Source of the DNA: Trametes villosa
Lineage: Eukaryota; Basidiomycota; Agaricomycetes; Polyporales; Polyporaceae
Reading direction: 5' to 3'
Length of the DNA: 64,000 bases
NCBI GenBank assembly: GCA_002964805.2
Contig: PUDQ02000091.1
Location: 124,001 to 188,000, forward strand
The translations under genes and the position numbers were made by a program. Shown in pieces: positions 11,755-23,343 of this stretch; the first letter of the stretch is position 1, and each line of letters begins with the position of its first letter. Below the pieces are notes generated by a model. That model had not been told where the DNA came from. It made no database searches and saw only the letters and a list, made by a program, of their open reading frames with translations.

Positions 11755-13344
11755 ATGGCCCCAACGATGGAATACGGTGCGCACTCGTTGTATGTGCGTT
11801 TGACCAATGCCCGAGAATGCTTACGGCCCGTGGTCAGTTCGTCTCGGAAACTCGGGCCTCAGGGTTTCCAAGATCATTCTGGGATGCATGTCCTATGGCG
11901 ACCCGGGCTGGCAGAGCTGGGTTCTCGGCGAGGAAGAGGGCATACAGCATGTCAAATTCGCGTATGTATAGCCGTGCCTCTTCTCTTGCCGGATACTGAC
12001 CTGCATGTATGCGGCAGGTATGAGCACGGCATCACAACTTTCGATACTGCGAACGTGAGCTCTGCGCTCTTCAGCACATTGAAAAATGTACTCAACTTAC
12101 TTTGCGCCAACAGGTATACTCGAACGGCCTCTCCGAGATTATCCTCGGGAATGCGATCAAGAAGCTCGACCTCCCCCGCGAGGAGCTCGTCATAATGACC
12201 AAGGCAAGGGGGCCTCTCATCATGCTCACCAGGGTACTCACATTCAACGCCTCTTGCGACAGCTCTACTTCCCGGTTGCATCCGAATTCGGCAACAACAC
12301 CCTGTACGGCGGTGACAAGTCAACCATCATCAATCAGAAGGGACTGAACCGCAAGCACATCTTCGACTCCGTCAAGGCGAGCCTGAAGAGGCTGCAGCTT
12401 GAATACGTGGATGTCCTGCAGTGCCATCGTTTCGACTACGACACCCCGATCGAGGAGACGGTCAGTATCCGCGCCGTGAGGCGTATTTCTGCACTAATAC
12501 ACTGGATGTAGATGCAAGCCTTGCACGATGTAGTCCAGGCCGGATACGTCCGCTACATCGGCATGAGCTCTTGCTATGCCTACCAATGTAAGCTTCGTCT
12601 CCTCCTGAGCTCGCAAATCAGGGTCTAAACAGTGCTCCAATTTCTAGTTATCCAGATGCAGAGTACGACATCCGGTGCCGGGCATTACCCTGGACACGAC
12701 TGACGCTTTCGCAGACTACGCAATCACGCATCACCTTACCCCGTTCATCTCGATGCAGAACCACTACTCGCTGGTATACCGCGAAGAGGAGCGAGAGATG
12801 TTCCCCGCCCTGAAGCAGTTCGGCGTCGGCTCGATCCCTTGGTCTCCCCTCGCGCGCGGCGTGCTCACGCGCCCCATCGACGCATCGTCCAAGCGAGGCG
12901 GCTCAGACCCGTAGGTGTCCCTTGGCCCCTCTTTATTAAGACCCGTCGCTCAACTTGATCACACCCAGGTCCATCGCTAGGTACAAAACTGAGGCTAACA
13001 TCCAGGTCGTCAACCGGTGCGTGTCCCTTGAATGGGCACTAAGGTTCGGAGACTCACCTGCATATACGCCAGGGTGGAAGAACTGGCGAACAAGAAGGGA
13101 GTTAAGATGGCCCAGCTCGCGCTCGCGTGGGTCATGGCGAAGCCTGGGGTCACCGCGCCCATCATCGGCAGCACGAACCTCTCGAACCTGGAGGAGCTTC
13201 TCAGTGAGCGCATTGGCGCATCCTAAGCCTCGATCGGAGGCGCTGATTCAGAATCCAGGCGCGCTTGACATCAAGTTGTCCGAAGAGGATATCAAGTTCC
13301 TCGAGGAGCCATACAAGCCCATGGCAATCACTGGCCACACCTGA
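11755..13344 (+). CDS. Aldo-keto reductase AKR3
   Basis: NADP-dependent aldo-keto reductase, close paralog of AKR2. Start MAPTMEY; then [22 protein letters not shown]. Tetrad Asp (FDTAN), Tyr (VYSNGLSE), Lys (LVIMTK), His (QCHRFDYD) all present. Loop after Lys: [17 protein letters not shown]. Microexon at 12648-12662. This is the most intron-poor copy: both the intron before HIFDSVKAS and the one before CHRFDY are missing. C-terminus [20 protein letters not shown] and MAITGHT. Stop TGA 13342-13344. Expected role as for AKR2; the near-identical promoter block suggests they are co-regulated. Confidence 0.92.
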
Positions 13345-13544
13345 GCGTATTCGACGAGTAGGAGATAGTTCCTGAGCGGCGGGTTCGCTCAGAAAGTGAC
13401 GCGCTGTCGCCGAGGTGTCGAAATCACCGAAGTCGATGGACGAATATACATACTCCCGATTTGTTGCAGAGAGCGGGAATAGCGAAGAGAGATGGGCGTA
13501 GTGGTAACGTGGAGGAAATGAGCAGCCACTGATCCTGGACCTTT

Positions 13545-13580
13545 GTTTGGTCGCTTATGCCGACCAAATAACGCCACGTG
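13545..13580 (+). promoter_or_regulatory. Palindrome plus CACGTG element, copy 1
   Basis: Arms TTTGGTC and GACCAAA (7 bp, perfect) around a 9-nt centre GCTTATGCC, followed by TAACGCCACGTG. CACGTG is the E-box core bound by bHLH factors. Lies about 200 bp after AKR3 and 360 bp before RFT1. The same composite is seen at 34525-34560 and 52115-52151. Confidence 0.5.
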
Positions 13581-13941
13581 TCGGGAGTGGCGAGGTGCAA
13601 GCGAGCGCCTAATGCCCACTGCCACCCGTTCCTCATCCTCACGACCGTCTGCCTTTATTGCTACTATAATACTTGCACATTCCCAAGGTAGTATTCTAGT
13701 CTTTCCCAATGCTAGTAAGACTGAGCTAGTCTCTCACAACAGCCAAGTCGTGATATTTTTCGGTCCATTCGCTTGCCACCTCTATCTGCGCCGAGGCCTC
13801 TTGCCATAGGCCGGCATTAACTCAGTAACCGCGATCCCGTGTAAGCGGCCTGTCCCCAGTAGTGCTATCGCGTGCATTCACCACGCTTTCTGCTCACAAC
13901 CTGCGTTTTTACTTCCTCAGGACCTCGCAGTCGTCCTCGAC

Positions 13942-15686
13942 ATGGCTCGCAAGTCCACCTCGCTACTGTCGGCCACCCTGGCATCTGGATCCAGCCTGGT
14001 CTTGCTGCAGCTGTTTTCCAGAGTAATCACCTTCGTCTTGAACCAAGCGCTCGTCAGGCTAGTTTCTCCCCAGGTCTTCGGCACGACATCCATTCAATTC
14101 GAGCTCTTACTCTCCACCATCCTGTTTCTGTCTCGTGAAGGCGTCCGGAATGCTCTCCTACGCGCGCAGTCAACCCCACAGCACTCATCAGACCAGGCTA
14201 CGACCGGCCGCCTCGTCACAAATGTCTCACTGCTCCCAATCTTGCTAGGCATCCCTACCGCGGCGCTGTCCGCCTTCGCATACCTCACCTCGAGCTCCTA
14301 CACAACTTCTTCGCAGGCATACTTCCGCACTAGCGTCATTCTCTATGTCCTCGCCGCGTTCTTCGAGCTGCTGTCTGAGCCTATGTACATCCGTACCCAA
14401 AACGAGCTGAGGTTCAATGTACGCGTGCGCGCAGAAGGGACAGCTGTGGTCCTCAAAACAGTCACGACGTTCCTGGTTCTAGTCAGTGCTCCAGAAGATT
14501 GGGCCTTGGTTGCCTTCGCGCTCGGCCAGGCTGTGTATGGTCTGACCATGCTCGTCTCGTTCGCAGCGGCGTGTCGTGACAACCTCGACTTCCGTTTACA
14601 ACGGGTCACCATCACGGAGAAGGACCAGTAAGTCCCCCACTTCTAGCTAAACCCCCATCCTAACACTCCCTCCTAGTACGAAATCAATATTCTTCGAACC
14701 TGCGCTCTTCAGGCTGTCCATCGCGATGACTGGCCAGTCACTGGTCAAACACTTCCTCACCGAGGGCGACAAATTCCTGGTCTCTCGACTCAGCCCCTTG
14801 GCGGACCAAGGAGGATATGCCGTGGCGGCGAACTACGGTTCCCTCATCGCCCGGATTGTGTTCCAACCTATCGAGGAGACTGCACGGGTTTTCTTCTCGA
14901 AGACGCTGACCACCACCACTACCGCCGCCACCGATGCAAAAGCTAAGCAGCAGCAGAAAAACGCTCTAAACACGGCCGCGACCGTCCTCTCTACCCTTCT
15001 CCTCACCTTCTCCCACTTACTGCTGCTCGCCGTCACCTTTGGCCCTCCCTACCTCTCCCTCGCGATCTCCGTCATTCTACCCCGCAAGTATCTCAACACC
15101 TCCGCTCCGGCGATCCTTGAAGTCTACATCTACTACATCCCCATGATGGCCTTCAACGGTGTCCTAGAGGCGTTCTTCGCCTCGGCGGCATCCCCCGCGG
15201 ACCTCCGTGCCCAAAGCCAGGTCATGCTCCTCTTCTCCGCCGCGTTCGTCGTCGCCGCCATCGGGTTCGCGCGCGGGCTAGAAATGGGCGACGCGGGCCT
15301 CGTATGGGCGAACGTCGCCAATCTTGCGCTTCGGGCCCTCTACGCGTGGGCGTTCGTGCGCGGGTACTTCGAGAAGCGCGGTGCGGGTGCCCTGGCCGAG
15401 TGGAGGCGCGCCGTGCCGCCGGCTCCGGCGTTGGTGGCCTTTGGGGTCGCCGCGGCGATCGTGCGAGGCAGCGCGATTGCGTTCCGAGACGTCCCTCTCG
15501 AGCTGGCCGCACAGAAGGGGCATCTGTTGACCGGCATCTGCTGCCTTCTGGGCTGCCTGTTGGTATGGTAAGTCGCACGATTTTTGGCGTGGTGTGCAGC
15601 CGATTATTGACGTCCTGAACCGTAGCGCCGAGTTCGAGAGGAAGACGGTCATGCAGCTAATCTCGTCGCTGCGCAACGCGCGGTAG
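13942..15686 (+). CDS. RFT1: RFT1, ER lipid-linked oligosaccharide translocation protein
   Basis: Polytopic ER membrane protein of the MATE/MOP flippase superfamily required for N-glycosylation (linked to Man5GlcNAc2-PP-dolichol topology). Exons 13942-14627, 14677-15567 and 15626-15686 join in frame to 545 residues, the expected size. Recognisable segments: LVLLQLFSRVITFVLNQALVR near the N-terminus, REGVRNALLRAQ, YIRTQNELRFNVRVRAEGTA, GDKFLVSRLSPLADQGGYAVAANYGSLIARIVFQPIEETAR, and YIYYIPMMAFNGVLEAF. Numerous hydrophobic spans. The reading across intron 1 gives HTKSIFFEPALFRLS. Single-copy housekeeping gene sitting inside the AKR arrays. Confidence 0.95.
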
Positions 15687-15915
15687 TACTGGCATATGTG
15701 ACATGTGTCGAGTGTCTGTATCTATCGTGCCTGGACAGCAGTCTACAATCGTGTTACCTGCAGCGCTAATCGATGACATCGTGTGAAATGCGCAAGCTGA
15801 AGGATATGGAGCGCGTGGTCAAGTTCTCCACCCTGACGAGTACACCCATCGCGGCTTCCAGGTATGAGGTCAAGTAGCCTGTACGATTATGCGACATGCT
15901 CACGTCTAATACTAG

Positions 15916-17583
15916 ATGAACCACCCTCAACATGTCCTGCAGTTACTGGCGAGCCTACCCGGAGGGGACGCCGCGGCGCTTCGTTCGTCTCCAGACAAGC
16001 AGCAGCCCCAAGGGTTAATCCTCGGCTTGATCGAGCGTCACACCAGCCAAATCCGAATTCTGGGTGCTCTGTTCAATCTCGCCGCACCTATCCTCCGACT
16101 TCCGGCGGAGATCCTCATGGCGATTCTCTACCAAAGTCGCCGAAGCTTCGCAGACATCCGCCTCGCCCACGTCTGCCAGCACTGGCGCGCTCTCATCTCC
16201 GCCATGCCCGAGTTCTGGGCTTCTATGCTCAAGCATCTCAACATCGCTCCCGATTCTCGGACCACGCTGCCATTCGCAGATCGAGAGGGACTTCTCCGGC
16301 TGTGCCTCGAGCGGTCCGCGCCACGCACAATTCGATGCCGTCTCTCCTTCACTCACGACTCTCAGTATCGCGTATTCACCCCACATCTTTCCAGATTGAC
16401 CGAACTCTCCGTTACGGTCTGGCACCAGCATGCAGCGTCCCGCCTAGCGATGGTCCTTCATCAGGGCTTACCGAATCTCGAGACACTGCGGTTTGACCAA
16501 CTCGCTCCCATATACGACGCTCCTAACTACTGGGCCGGTCTCCCTCCACTGGCCACATGCTCGCTCCCGCGTCTGCGGCAGCTGGATATCCCCTCTGATT
16601 TCCTATCGGCGTGGTCGATGGTGGACCGTATTGAACACCTCACCCTGCGTGGACCGCTGTGGAATGCGGATGACAACTATATACTGAACGTAGTGAACCA
16701 CCACCCTCTCGCATCATTGAAGTTCGACAACGTAACGATAGACCACTGGAGCGTTCGTTTCACTACGGGAAAGCTGGCTCCCCTCGCCCGCTTGGTTCAT
16801 ATCCACGACTCTCCACACGCCATTGCAAGATGCTTGCCAGGGCTAACCCTGCCTATCGACACTGGCATCGAGCTCTCATTCGAACAAACGACTCTGGACG
16901 ACGTTCATCTGGAGAATGCCGTGAATTTATCCAAGGCTCTGCAGGTACACGTCAATGGGCTCTCGCCGATCCAACGCTTTTACCTCGGGAATACGCGCGC
17001 GCGGGGTCGAGTGAGGCTGCGGGGATACCTCGACCGGGAGGGCGATACAACCCTTACGAGGCTCGACGTTGGCAAATGGCACGGCGCCAAGTGCGCGGTC
17101 ATGGATGTGCTCTATCTCCTGTCCACGTTTCGTGCAGCGACGACCTTAACGGTCAGCCTCCATTGCGTGCAGGCAGCCGACCTTCACTGCGAGCCGACCC
17201 CGTACCACCACCATAACTTCACTCTGGAACTTCCCCATCAGCTTCGGCGGCTCGAGTTGCTTCACCGGACCCCACTGCAGACGAGGCTCTGGTTTGCGAG
17301 GCGGTTCTTGCAAGGATGCGGGAAGGACGGGCGGCCACCCTCGGAAGAGCTCACGCTGTGCTGGGTTCTCCACGTCGAGCGGGGCTACGAGGCGCAGGCG
17401 AGGGAGGAGCTGGATGCGCTGGAGAGCCTCTTCATGGAGACGCCAGGCAATAGACTCGGGATGCTCGAGCTCCATGGGGCGATGATCAAGAGCGGACATG
17501 TCTACACGAAAGTGGCGGATGTGCCGACGAATCGTGCACGCTGCGTCGAGGTCTGCGAGCCGTTTGTCGCGAGGAATTGGTAG
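15916..17583 (+). CDS. F-box domain protein with leucine-rich C-terminal part
   Basis: Intronless 555-residue reading frame. F-box near residues 55-105: ILRLPAEILMAILYQ, then IRLAHVCQHWRALISAMPEFWASM, which is the Agaricomycete F-box pattern (substrate receptor of SCF ubiquitin ligases, via Skp1). A coiled LILGLIERHTSQIRIL stretch precedes it. The remainder has leucine-rich spaced segments such as FRLTELSVTVW, LPRLRQLDI and IEHLTLRGPLW, consistent with degenerate LRRs. These receptors are a large, quickly evolving family in basidiomycetes; the target is unknown. Confidence 0.88.
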   Translation: MNHPQHVLQLLASLPGGDAAALRSSPDKQQPQGLILGLIERHTSQIRILGALFNLAAPILRLPAEILMAILYQSRRSFADIRLAHVCQHWRALISAMPEFWASMLKHLNIAPDSRTTLPFADREGLLRLCLERSAPRTIRCRLSFTHDSQYRVFTPHLSRLTELSVTVWHQHAASRLAMVLHQGLPNLETLRFDQLAPIYDAPNYWAGLPPLATCSLPRLRQLDIPSDFLSAWSMVDRIEHLTLRGPLWNADDNYILNVVNHHPLASLKFDNVTIDHWSVRFTTGKLAPLARLVHIHDSPHAIARCLPGLTLPIDTGIELSFEQTTLDDVHLENAVNLSKALQVHVNGLSPIQRFYLGNTRARGRVRLRGYLDREGDTTLTRLDVGKWHGAKCAVMDVLYLLSTFRAATTLTVSLHCVQAADLHCEPTPYHHHNFTLELPHQLRRLELLHRTPLQTRLWFARRFLQGCGKDGRPPSEELTLCWVLHVERGYEAQAREELDALESLFMETPGNRLGMLELHGAMIKSGHVYTKVADVPTNRARCVEVCEPFVARNW

Positions 17584-19048
17584 GCTGTTTGATCTTTGTA
17601 TAGGATACGCAGCATGGTATGGAGCAGCAGATTTGACCCGTGGAGAGACGTAGGATGGCACTCTACCTGACATGTAAGAGGTCAGTGTAATTTCGGCGAA
17701 TTGGGATCAGGGAAGCCGCGATTGAAGACAGCGTATGTTTGTGCATGTTGCTCAAGGCCTCCATCAAAGTTCCCATATACTGATAGAATGGGGCGCCTAT
17801 CTCGACGTTCGGAAACGACTCGTGGTTCCGTCCCTTCTCGTATTCATCCTTTGACTCTTGATTCTCATATCCTGATACTGCAGTGCAGATATCCAGTGTG
17901 ATGCTTAGCCAAATTCATTGAGAAACTGCCATCCCATGACTGATCAATTGGTACTAAGGCAAATCATGCCCAATCGCAACAGTTCGGCGGAGTCATCCCG
18001 GGTCGACCTCCAGACGGTCTCGACTGTGCACTTGGTACGTCTTCAGACGTGGACGTTCACTCTCTTCTGCACTGACTGATTCTTTCTCGAGGCTTCACTC
18101 GGTACCTAGCAAGTTGGTATCGCTGCTCGTCCCCTTCTACCGAGACGCCGGCGCCACCGCATGTACACCGGAAGCTCAAGTATGCGTAGTCTTGCGGACG
18201 CGGCCCATTTCAGCTGGTCTGTTGATTTATGCGCGAAGAATGCTTTGGGAACGATCACGCTGAACGAGGCACAGGTTACCACCGCCCCACCGAGAACTGC
18301 GGCAATGGTGAACTTCGACTCGAAGTGCCTGATAGCTCAAAGCACCGGAAATGTTCCGGGCATCGTTTGGCCGGTCGAACACTCACGAGGCACAGCCGGA
18401 GAAGCTGTAGGAAGACTTGTTTCTTTTCTCGGCTCTCCGGTCGGAGGTGAGGCGTACTACTCAGACTTCCGCGTAAGCTGGGCGGCAACACTCGTCGCAT
18501 GCTCCCATGACAGTCAGTTGCCCCTCCTATCTCTGAGCCGTAGACTAACACTTACCACATTTAACTCGCCTTCGCTAGTGGGGACGACGCATTCTGATAA
18601 CGCTCGTCTTCTAACTAGGATTGCGCACGAGTTCTCGCCTTCCCGGCATGACATCAACACCGTTCCTGCCTGGTACGCGTTAATCTCTGCGCAGCTCATG
18701 AAGCGGATACGGGTTACTAATTGCTTACACCGCGTTGATGTATGCAGGAGAAGATACCCATTGCATACTCGAATGCAAGCGCTATCGCCATGGCGCAGTT
18801 GTTGCGGCCGATATCGAGACGGACATAGCGAATGGACTCCTGCAGACGTTCCTTGGACGGTGGCATTGGTAAGGCTCTCGGTATCTGTCGCTCGGTACAA
18901 TTGAGAGAGCGTCTTCCGATATTACGAGTAAGTATAAAACATGCAGAGTCGAGGGGAAGGAAGGCACCATCCTCTCTTGCTCGCGCTCTCATCGACACCA
19001 AATCATCATACCAGCACATTCCAAGTTATTCAATCACTCGCATACAGC
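17584..19048 (+). other. Long intergenic region before AKR4
   Basis: About 1.5 kb with no recognised gene. One 247-codon frame (18161-18904, plus) has no domain I know, an atypical composition and no homology in the window. TATA box TATAAAA at 18933-18939 is about 110 bp before the AKR4 ATG. Confidence 0.5.
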
Positions 19049-20718
19049 ATGCCCCCCAAGATGGAATACGGCACGTTTGCGCTCGTCTACTATAACGCCC
19101 CCGGCTAAACATTATTACTAGTTCGCCTTGGCAACTCAGGACTGAAGGTTTCGAAGATCATCCTGGGCTGCATGTCGTATGGCGACCCCCGCTGGCAAGG
19201 GTGGGTACTCGGAGAGGAGGAGGGCGTCAAGCATATCGAGTTCGCGTAAGTGTGCTTGCATGCGCATCGTCGCGGCCTTCATGCCATGCTCGGTCCTCAC
19301 GCTCCATTCTGATATTGTAGGTACGACCGCGGCATAACTACGTTTGACACGGCGAACGTGAGTGGCGTGCTAAGTCGAGCGTTGAAGCTGCCATTCAAGC
19401 CGTCTTTTGCTAGATGTACTCCAATGGCAAGTCTGAAGTCATTCTCGGGAATGCCATCAAGCAATTCAACCTCCCGCGCGAGGAGCTGGTGATCATGACA
19501 AAGGTGCACTCTCGTTCCGTATCTTGCGCAGATAAATTCATTCACTCCGCATCCGGAATTATCAACCAATACGGGCTTCACAGGAAGGTGCGTAATCCTT
19601 GTACTTTTAGAGAGATGTAGCCCTCACCTGTAACGTGCAGTATATCTTCGACAGCGTGAAAGCTAGCCTGAAGCGGCTCCAGGTGGACTGCATCGACCTT
19701 CTGCAGTGTAAGCATCGCTGCACACTGATGCTACATGTCGTGCTCACGATGTCTTCCGACGTGTCTAGGCCATCGGTTCGACTACAACACCTTAATCGAG
19801 GAGACCGTGAGTGCCTGAACGGCTGTTCTCAACTTATCATGCTCGGTCGTATTGAGTATATTTTGATCTTCAGATGCAAGCGCTCCACGACGTAGTCCAA
19901 GCGGGCTACGTCCGGTACATCGGGATGAGCTCGTGCTTTGCCTACCAGTGTGCGTACACCGCCGTCTGCTACTACTGTCTCGCATACTGATGCATGCGAA
20001 ATGTGGAAGTCCACCAGATGCAGAGTATGCCCCCGTCCCCACTCCGCCTGCGCTCTCATACTCACGTCTTATTAAGACTACGCCCTCACCCACAATCTTA
20101 CGCCGTTCATATCGATGCAGAACCACTACTCTCTCATCTACCGCGAGGAAGAGCGGGAGATGTTCCCGACGCTCAAGCTGTTCGGCGTCGGCTCGCTCCC
20201 CTGGTCCCCTCTCGGGCGGGGAAAACTCACCCGCCCGCTTGGCACACAGACGAAGCGCGCCGAGAACGACGCGTGCGTCCCGCCTCTCTGACTGGCGATA
20301 TGGCACCATATTGACACAAGACGTGCGAACAAAGGTTCCTTAACTACTACGCCCATCCCGCCACTGAGAGCATCGTCAACCGGTACGTTGCCGTTCCTGG
20401 CGGGCCATATTCCGGCAAGCTTTGCGACTGATCGTGCATGTACTAGCGTTGAGGAGCTCGCCAAGAAGAAGGGCGCCAGCATGGCGCAGATCTCGCTCGC
20501 TTGGATCATGGCGAAGCCCGGCGTGAGTGCACCTATCATCGGCACGACGAACCTCTCGAACCTCGAAGACATTCTCGGTGAGTAGCCTCGCTACGAAATC
20601 AACGCAATGCTTATACAATTCGTGCTCTACAGGCGCTTTGGACGTGAAACTTACCAAGGAGGAAGTTGACTACCTCGAGGAGCCGTACCAGCCCGTGCCC
20701 ATCTCTGGTCACGTCTAG
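19049..20718 (+). CDS. Aldo-keto reductase AKR4 (shortened loop, GC donor)
   Basis: NADP-dependent aldo-keto reductase. Start [32 protein letters not shown] follows across an intron (19071-19121) with a GC donor. Tetrad: Asp FDTAN, Tyr MYSNGKSE, Lys LVIMTK, His CHRFDYN. After the Lys the usual intron and loop exon are gone: the frame reads straight through VHSRSVSCADKFIHSAS to GIINQYGLHRK, and the 28 nt after the Lys codon still start GTGCAC and end GCAG like an intron too short to splice. Microexon 20010-20024. C-terminus [26 protein letters not shown]. Stop TAG 20716-20718. Probably still coding, with an altered active-site rim; function uncertain. Confidence 0.85.
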
Positions 20719-20982
20719 CGGCGTCGTAGGACGGCAAGTTAAATGAGGAGTCTTGTACGATTACGTGACCTGAGCGTAGACGCACACGCACTGAGGTAGC
20801 GCTGATAGATGTCGAATTCCTAGCCGACAGTACCCCGTGCGGACTGCACGTCCCGTGCCCCGCAGCAGCGTGTACTTTGATACTGTCAACCATTGTCGAG
20901 TCATTCTGACCCCCAGGTGTGACTCAGTTCGCCTGAAGACGCGTTGAAACCGCCCCTCAAATATCTTGGGTTGGTATCTATT

Positions 20983-21074
20983 AGGGGTGCTCAATTCTGG
21001 ACGGACGCGACGTCGGACGGACGCTGGACGCTACAGAGGCTGTTTGATGGGGCTGATGGACTTAAGCGAGGATA
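20983..21074 (+). repeat. Left inverted repeat of MITE-like element
   Basis: Pairs with 21375-21466 in reverse complement over 92 nt; differences at the A/G of GCTACAG and the T/C of GGCTGTTT. Confidence 0.88.
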
Positions 21075-21374
21075 CGCGAGGAGGTGCAAACGGTGGAATT
21101 CTCGTGGCTTCGTGCCAGGAGAACGTTCCAGATATAGTAAACATTCGAACTCCCTCTTGAACTCCGTCACCTTGTTGCGGCAGTATGGGATGTACGGCAC
21201 AGTTTTGATCCCGAAAAAGCCATCGAGGGGAATAGGATTCACTATGAACCCCTCCCCCCGTTTACCTGCGTTGTTGGAGGTTCGTGTGCTTCAATGCGCA
21301 GGGAGGAGACAGGTAACTCCACGAGTTCTTCGTAGGGTTACGGTAGGGTTACGCAGGTTGTAGAACTTTTCGGC

Positions 21375-21466
21375 TATCCTCGCTTAAGTCCATCAGCCCC
21401 ATCAAACGGCCTCTGCAGCGTCCAGCGTCCGTCCGACGTCGCGTCCGTCCAGAATTGAGCACCCCT
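21375..21466 (-). repeat. Right inverted repeat of MITE-like element
   Basis: Reverse complement of 20983-21074; together they could fold into a long hairpin in the transcript or in single-stranded DNA. Confidence 0.88.
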
Positions 21467-21484
21467 ATTGGGCTCGTCACCAAC

Positions 21485-22585
21485 ATGGATGACCTACGTT
21501 GCGTTCGCTACGATGATGCCGCTGCGATCCTGGAGGCTACGAAGGCGCACGACGACGGCTTCATGAACCAATGCATAGGCTCCTTGCACGATTACCTCTC
21601 CACCACCACATCCACGGACCCTCCGAATGCCGCATACTTCCTCGCTTTGTACCGCAGAGACGATTTGATGTGAGTCACAGGCCCCCTAAACTTCCAGCGT
21701 CGCTGACCTCAGTGCGTATGCAGGCTCGCCCTGACACATCACGCCCACTCACTGGCCTGGCAGCTCGTATGCCCGCAGGGAGCGGAACACCTGTTGACTC
21801 CGTCTTTCCTGGACATTGCCGCCCCACTACTCGCGGCTACCCTCCTCGAGGCCGCGCCCCCGAGTGCGGTCAGCAGTGTCTATGGGCACGCAGCCGCGGT
21901 GAACGCCTTCCTCGAAGCATGTGTATCTCTCGCTACGAAGCAAGGGACACAGCTACACTTGGCGGACCCTACCTTGACCACACACTCTAGCTATGCTACC
22001 CGAGATAGCCTTCCCTCCGCGTTGCCCGACACCCCCTTCCCCTTCACCATCACTCTGGGTACCGAGCACGACTTCGAGAGCGTTTTCCCTCTGTACCTGC
22101 ACTTCCTGGCGACTGGCGCTGGTCCCTGGGCCCTGGACATAGAAGAGGCCTTCATACAAAGCAACATCGCGGCGGGCATGCTGTGGATCTCTCGCGACGC
22201 AGGCGCTACTGCGGGCTACGTCCTCCTCGGCAGGGTCAGCCCGCGGACGATCGCCATCCGCAATGTCTACGTCTCTCCGAACCACCGTCGAAAGGGTATC
22301 GCCGGGGCCATGGTGCGGGCGATGACGCGCTATCACCTTGGAGTGCAGCCGGTGGGCTACGAGGGCGTCCCGGCCGGCCCCCCTCCGACTGGCGTGAAGA
22401 ACATCGTCTGCATCAACGTCGCAGCGGTAGAGACCGGAACCGAGCGCATCTACCGTCGCGCGGGTTTCCTGTTTCCGGAGTACGCGGAGGATGGCTCCTT
22501 GCGAGGAGGGCTCGACCCTGTCACCGGGCAGAAGGCTTGGTTCCCTTCCGTATGGCGAGGCTTCCAGCCGCAGTCTGCCACTTGA
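21485..22585 (+). CDS. GNAT-family N-acetyltransferase
   Basis: Two exons, 21485-21669 and 21724-22585, joined in frame to 348 residues. The C-terminal half carries the GNAT fold: AGYVLLGRVSPRTIAIRNVYVSPNHRRKGIAGAM, where RRKGIAGAM is the acetyl-CoA pyrophosphate loop (motif A), followed by VCINVAAVETGTERIYRRAGF (motif B). The N-terminal half is the family-specific arm (MLALTHHAHSLAWQLV). Family uses acetyl-CoA to acetylate small amines or proteins; substrate unknown. The MITE ends only 18 bp upstream, so the promoter or 5' leader must be inside or beyond it. Confidence 0.88.
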
Positions 22586-23343
22586 AGGCAACCGTTCCGG
22601 TGAGTGCATTCTACTCATCTTTTCCTGTAAGAATTCACAGCTAATCTCGCCGGCCCAGGAACGTGCCGCTATAAAATGTATGCCGGCCTCAGGAGTGTCC
22701 GCCTGGCTTGCCGTCTTCCGCTATGTCGTGCATCTAGACACCTTTTCCCCTACTCATATGATGAAAGTACTGCCTGTACCAGTAGCAGCAATTTGACCTT
22801 CGAAGTGCGAAAGCATACACTATGTTTACGTTGCGGGGGATTCGAACCGAAGCGCCGTGGGACTCGCGACACGGTCAAGTGTCAAGCTTAATCAAGCTGC
22901 ATCGCCGCCTCCACCTTCTACCACCATCACCGACATGGTCCTCGCTCTACTATCTTATGTCTCGGGTCATACAACTGTGTGCAAGACCGCCTGCGCTGCC
23001 GATGTGCCGTATACACGGCTGAACCGCCGAAAGACGTCGAGGTCGCCGCCGCTGGTGGACGGCAGCTGACGCGTCTGTGAGAGCGCGGTGCTATCTCCGT
23101 AGCGCGATTCCCGCACGCCCGCAGTGGGGCGCGGAGCTGACTTGACACAGGGTGGGCTTGGTCAGGGATTTCGAAGTCCTGCTCGTGTTCGGAAGAGATC
23201 TAGAGCTATCGCCGACGATATAAGCAACGACCCAGGGTATAAGAGCGAGGGCGTCGAAGACATCTCACCCTCGCTCCCTCTCTGCTCTTCACCCGACGTT
23301 CTAGCACATTTCCTACAAGAACAGCATATCGTCCACCCCAAAC
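22586..23343 (+). promoter_or_regulatory. Intergenic, AKR5 promoter
   Basis: 758 bp without a recognised gene. TATA-like TATAAG at 23238-23243, about 105 bp before the AKR5 ATG. A tRNA-like T-arm string near 22840-22850 does not extend to a cloverleaf. Confidence 0.45.

Larger units (their letters stand above)
20983..21466. mobile_element. MITE-like element with 92-bp inverted ends
   Basis: Terminal inverted repeats 20983-21074 and 21375-21466 are 92 nt each with no gaps and, by eye, two differences. Outer ends AGGGGTGCTCAATTC and its complement. The trinucleotide ATT flanks both outer ends (20980-20982 and 21467-21469), consistent with a 3-bp target duplication. The 300-bp centre has no open frame like a transposase. 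High arm identity means recent insertion. It ends 18 bp before the acetyltransferase ATG. Confidence 0.85.

Noticed and set aside
15304..15618. Frames in the RFT1 3' part on both strands
   Set aside because: Shadows of the RFT1 second exon; the true frame carries the membrane spans and joins in frame with exons 1 and 3.
18161..18904. 247-codon open frame
   Set aside because: No domain, no homology in the window, odd composition and no intron structure; likely a chance frame in GC-rich DNA.
21953..22618. 221-codon minus-strand frame
   Set aside because: It is the shadow of the GNAT acetyltransferase exon on the other strand.
22836..22856. tRNA T-arm-like string (GGTTCGAATCCC on the minus strand)
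   Set aside because: The arm does not pair in a 5-bp stem, no A-box at the right distance and no anticodon arm could be found.
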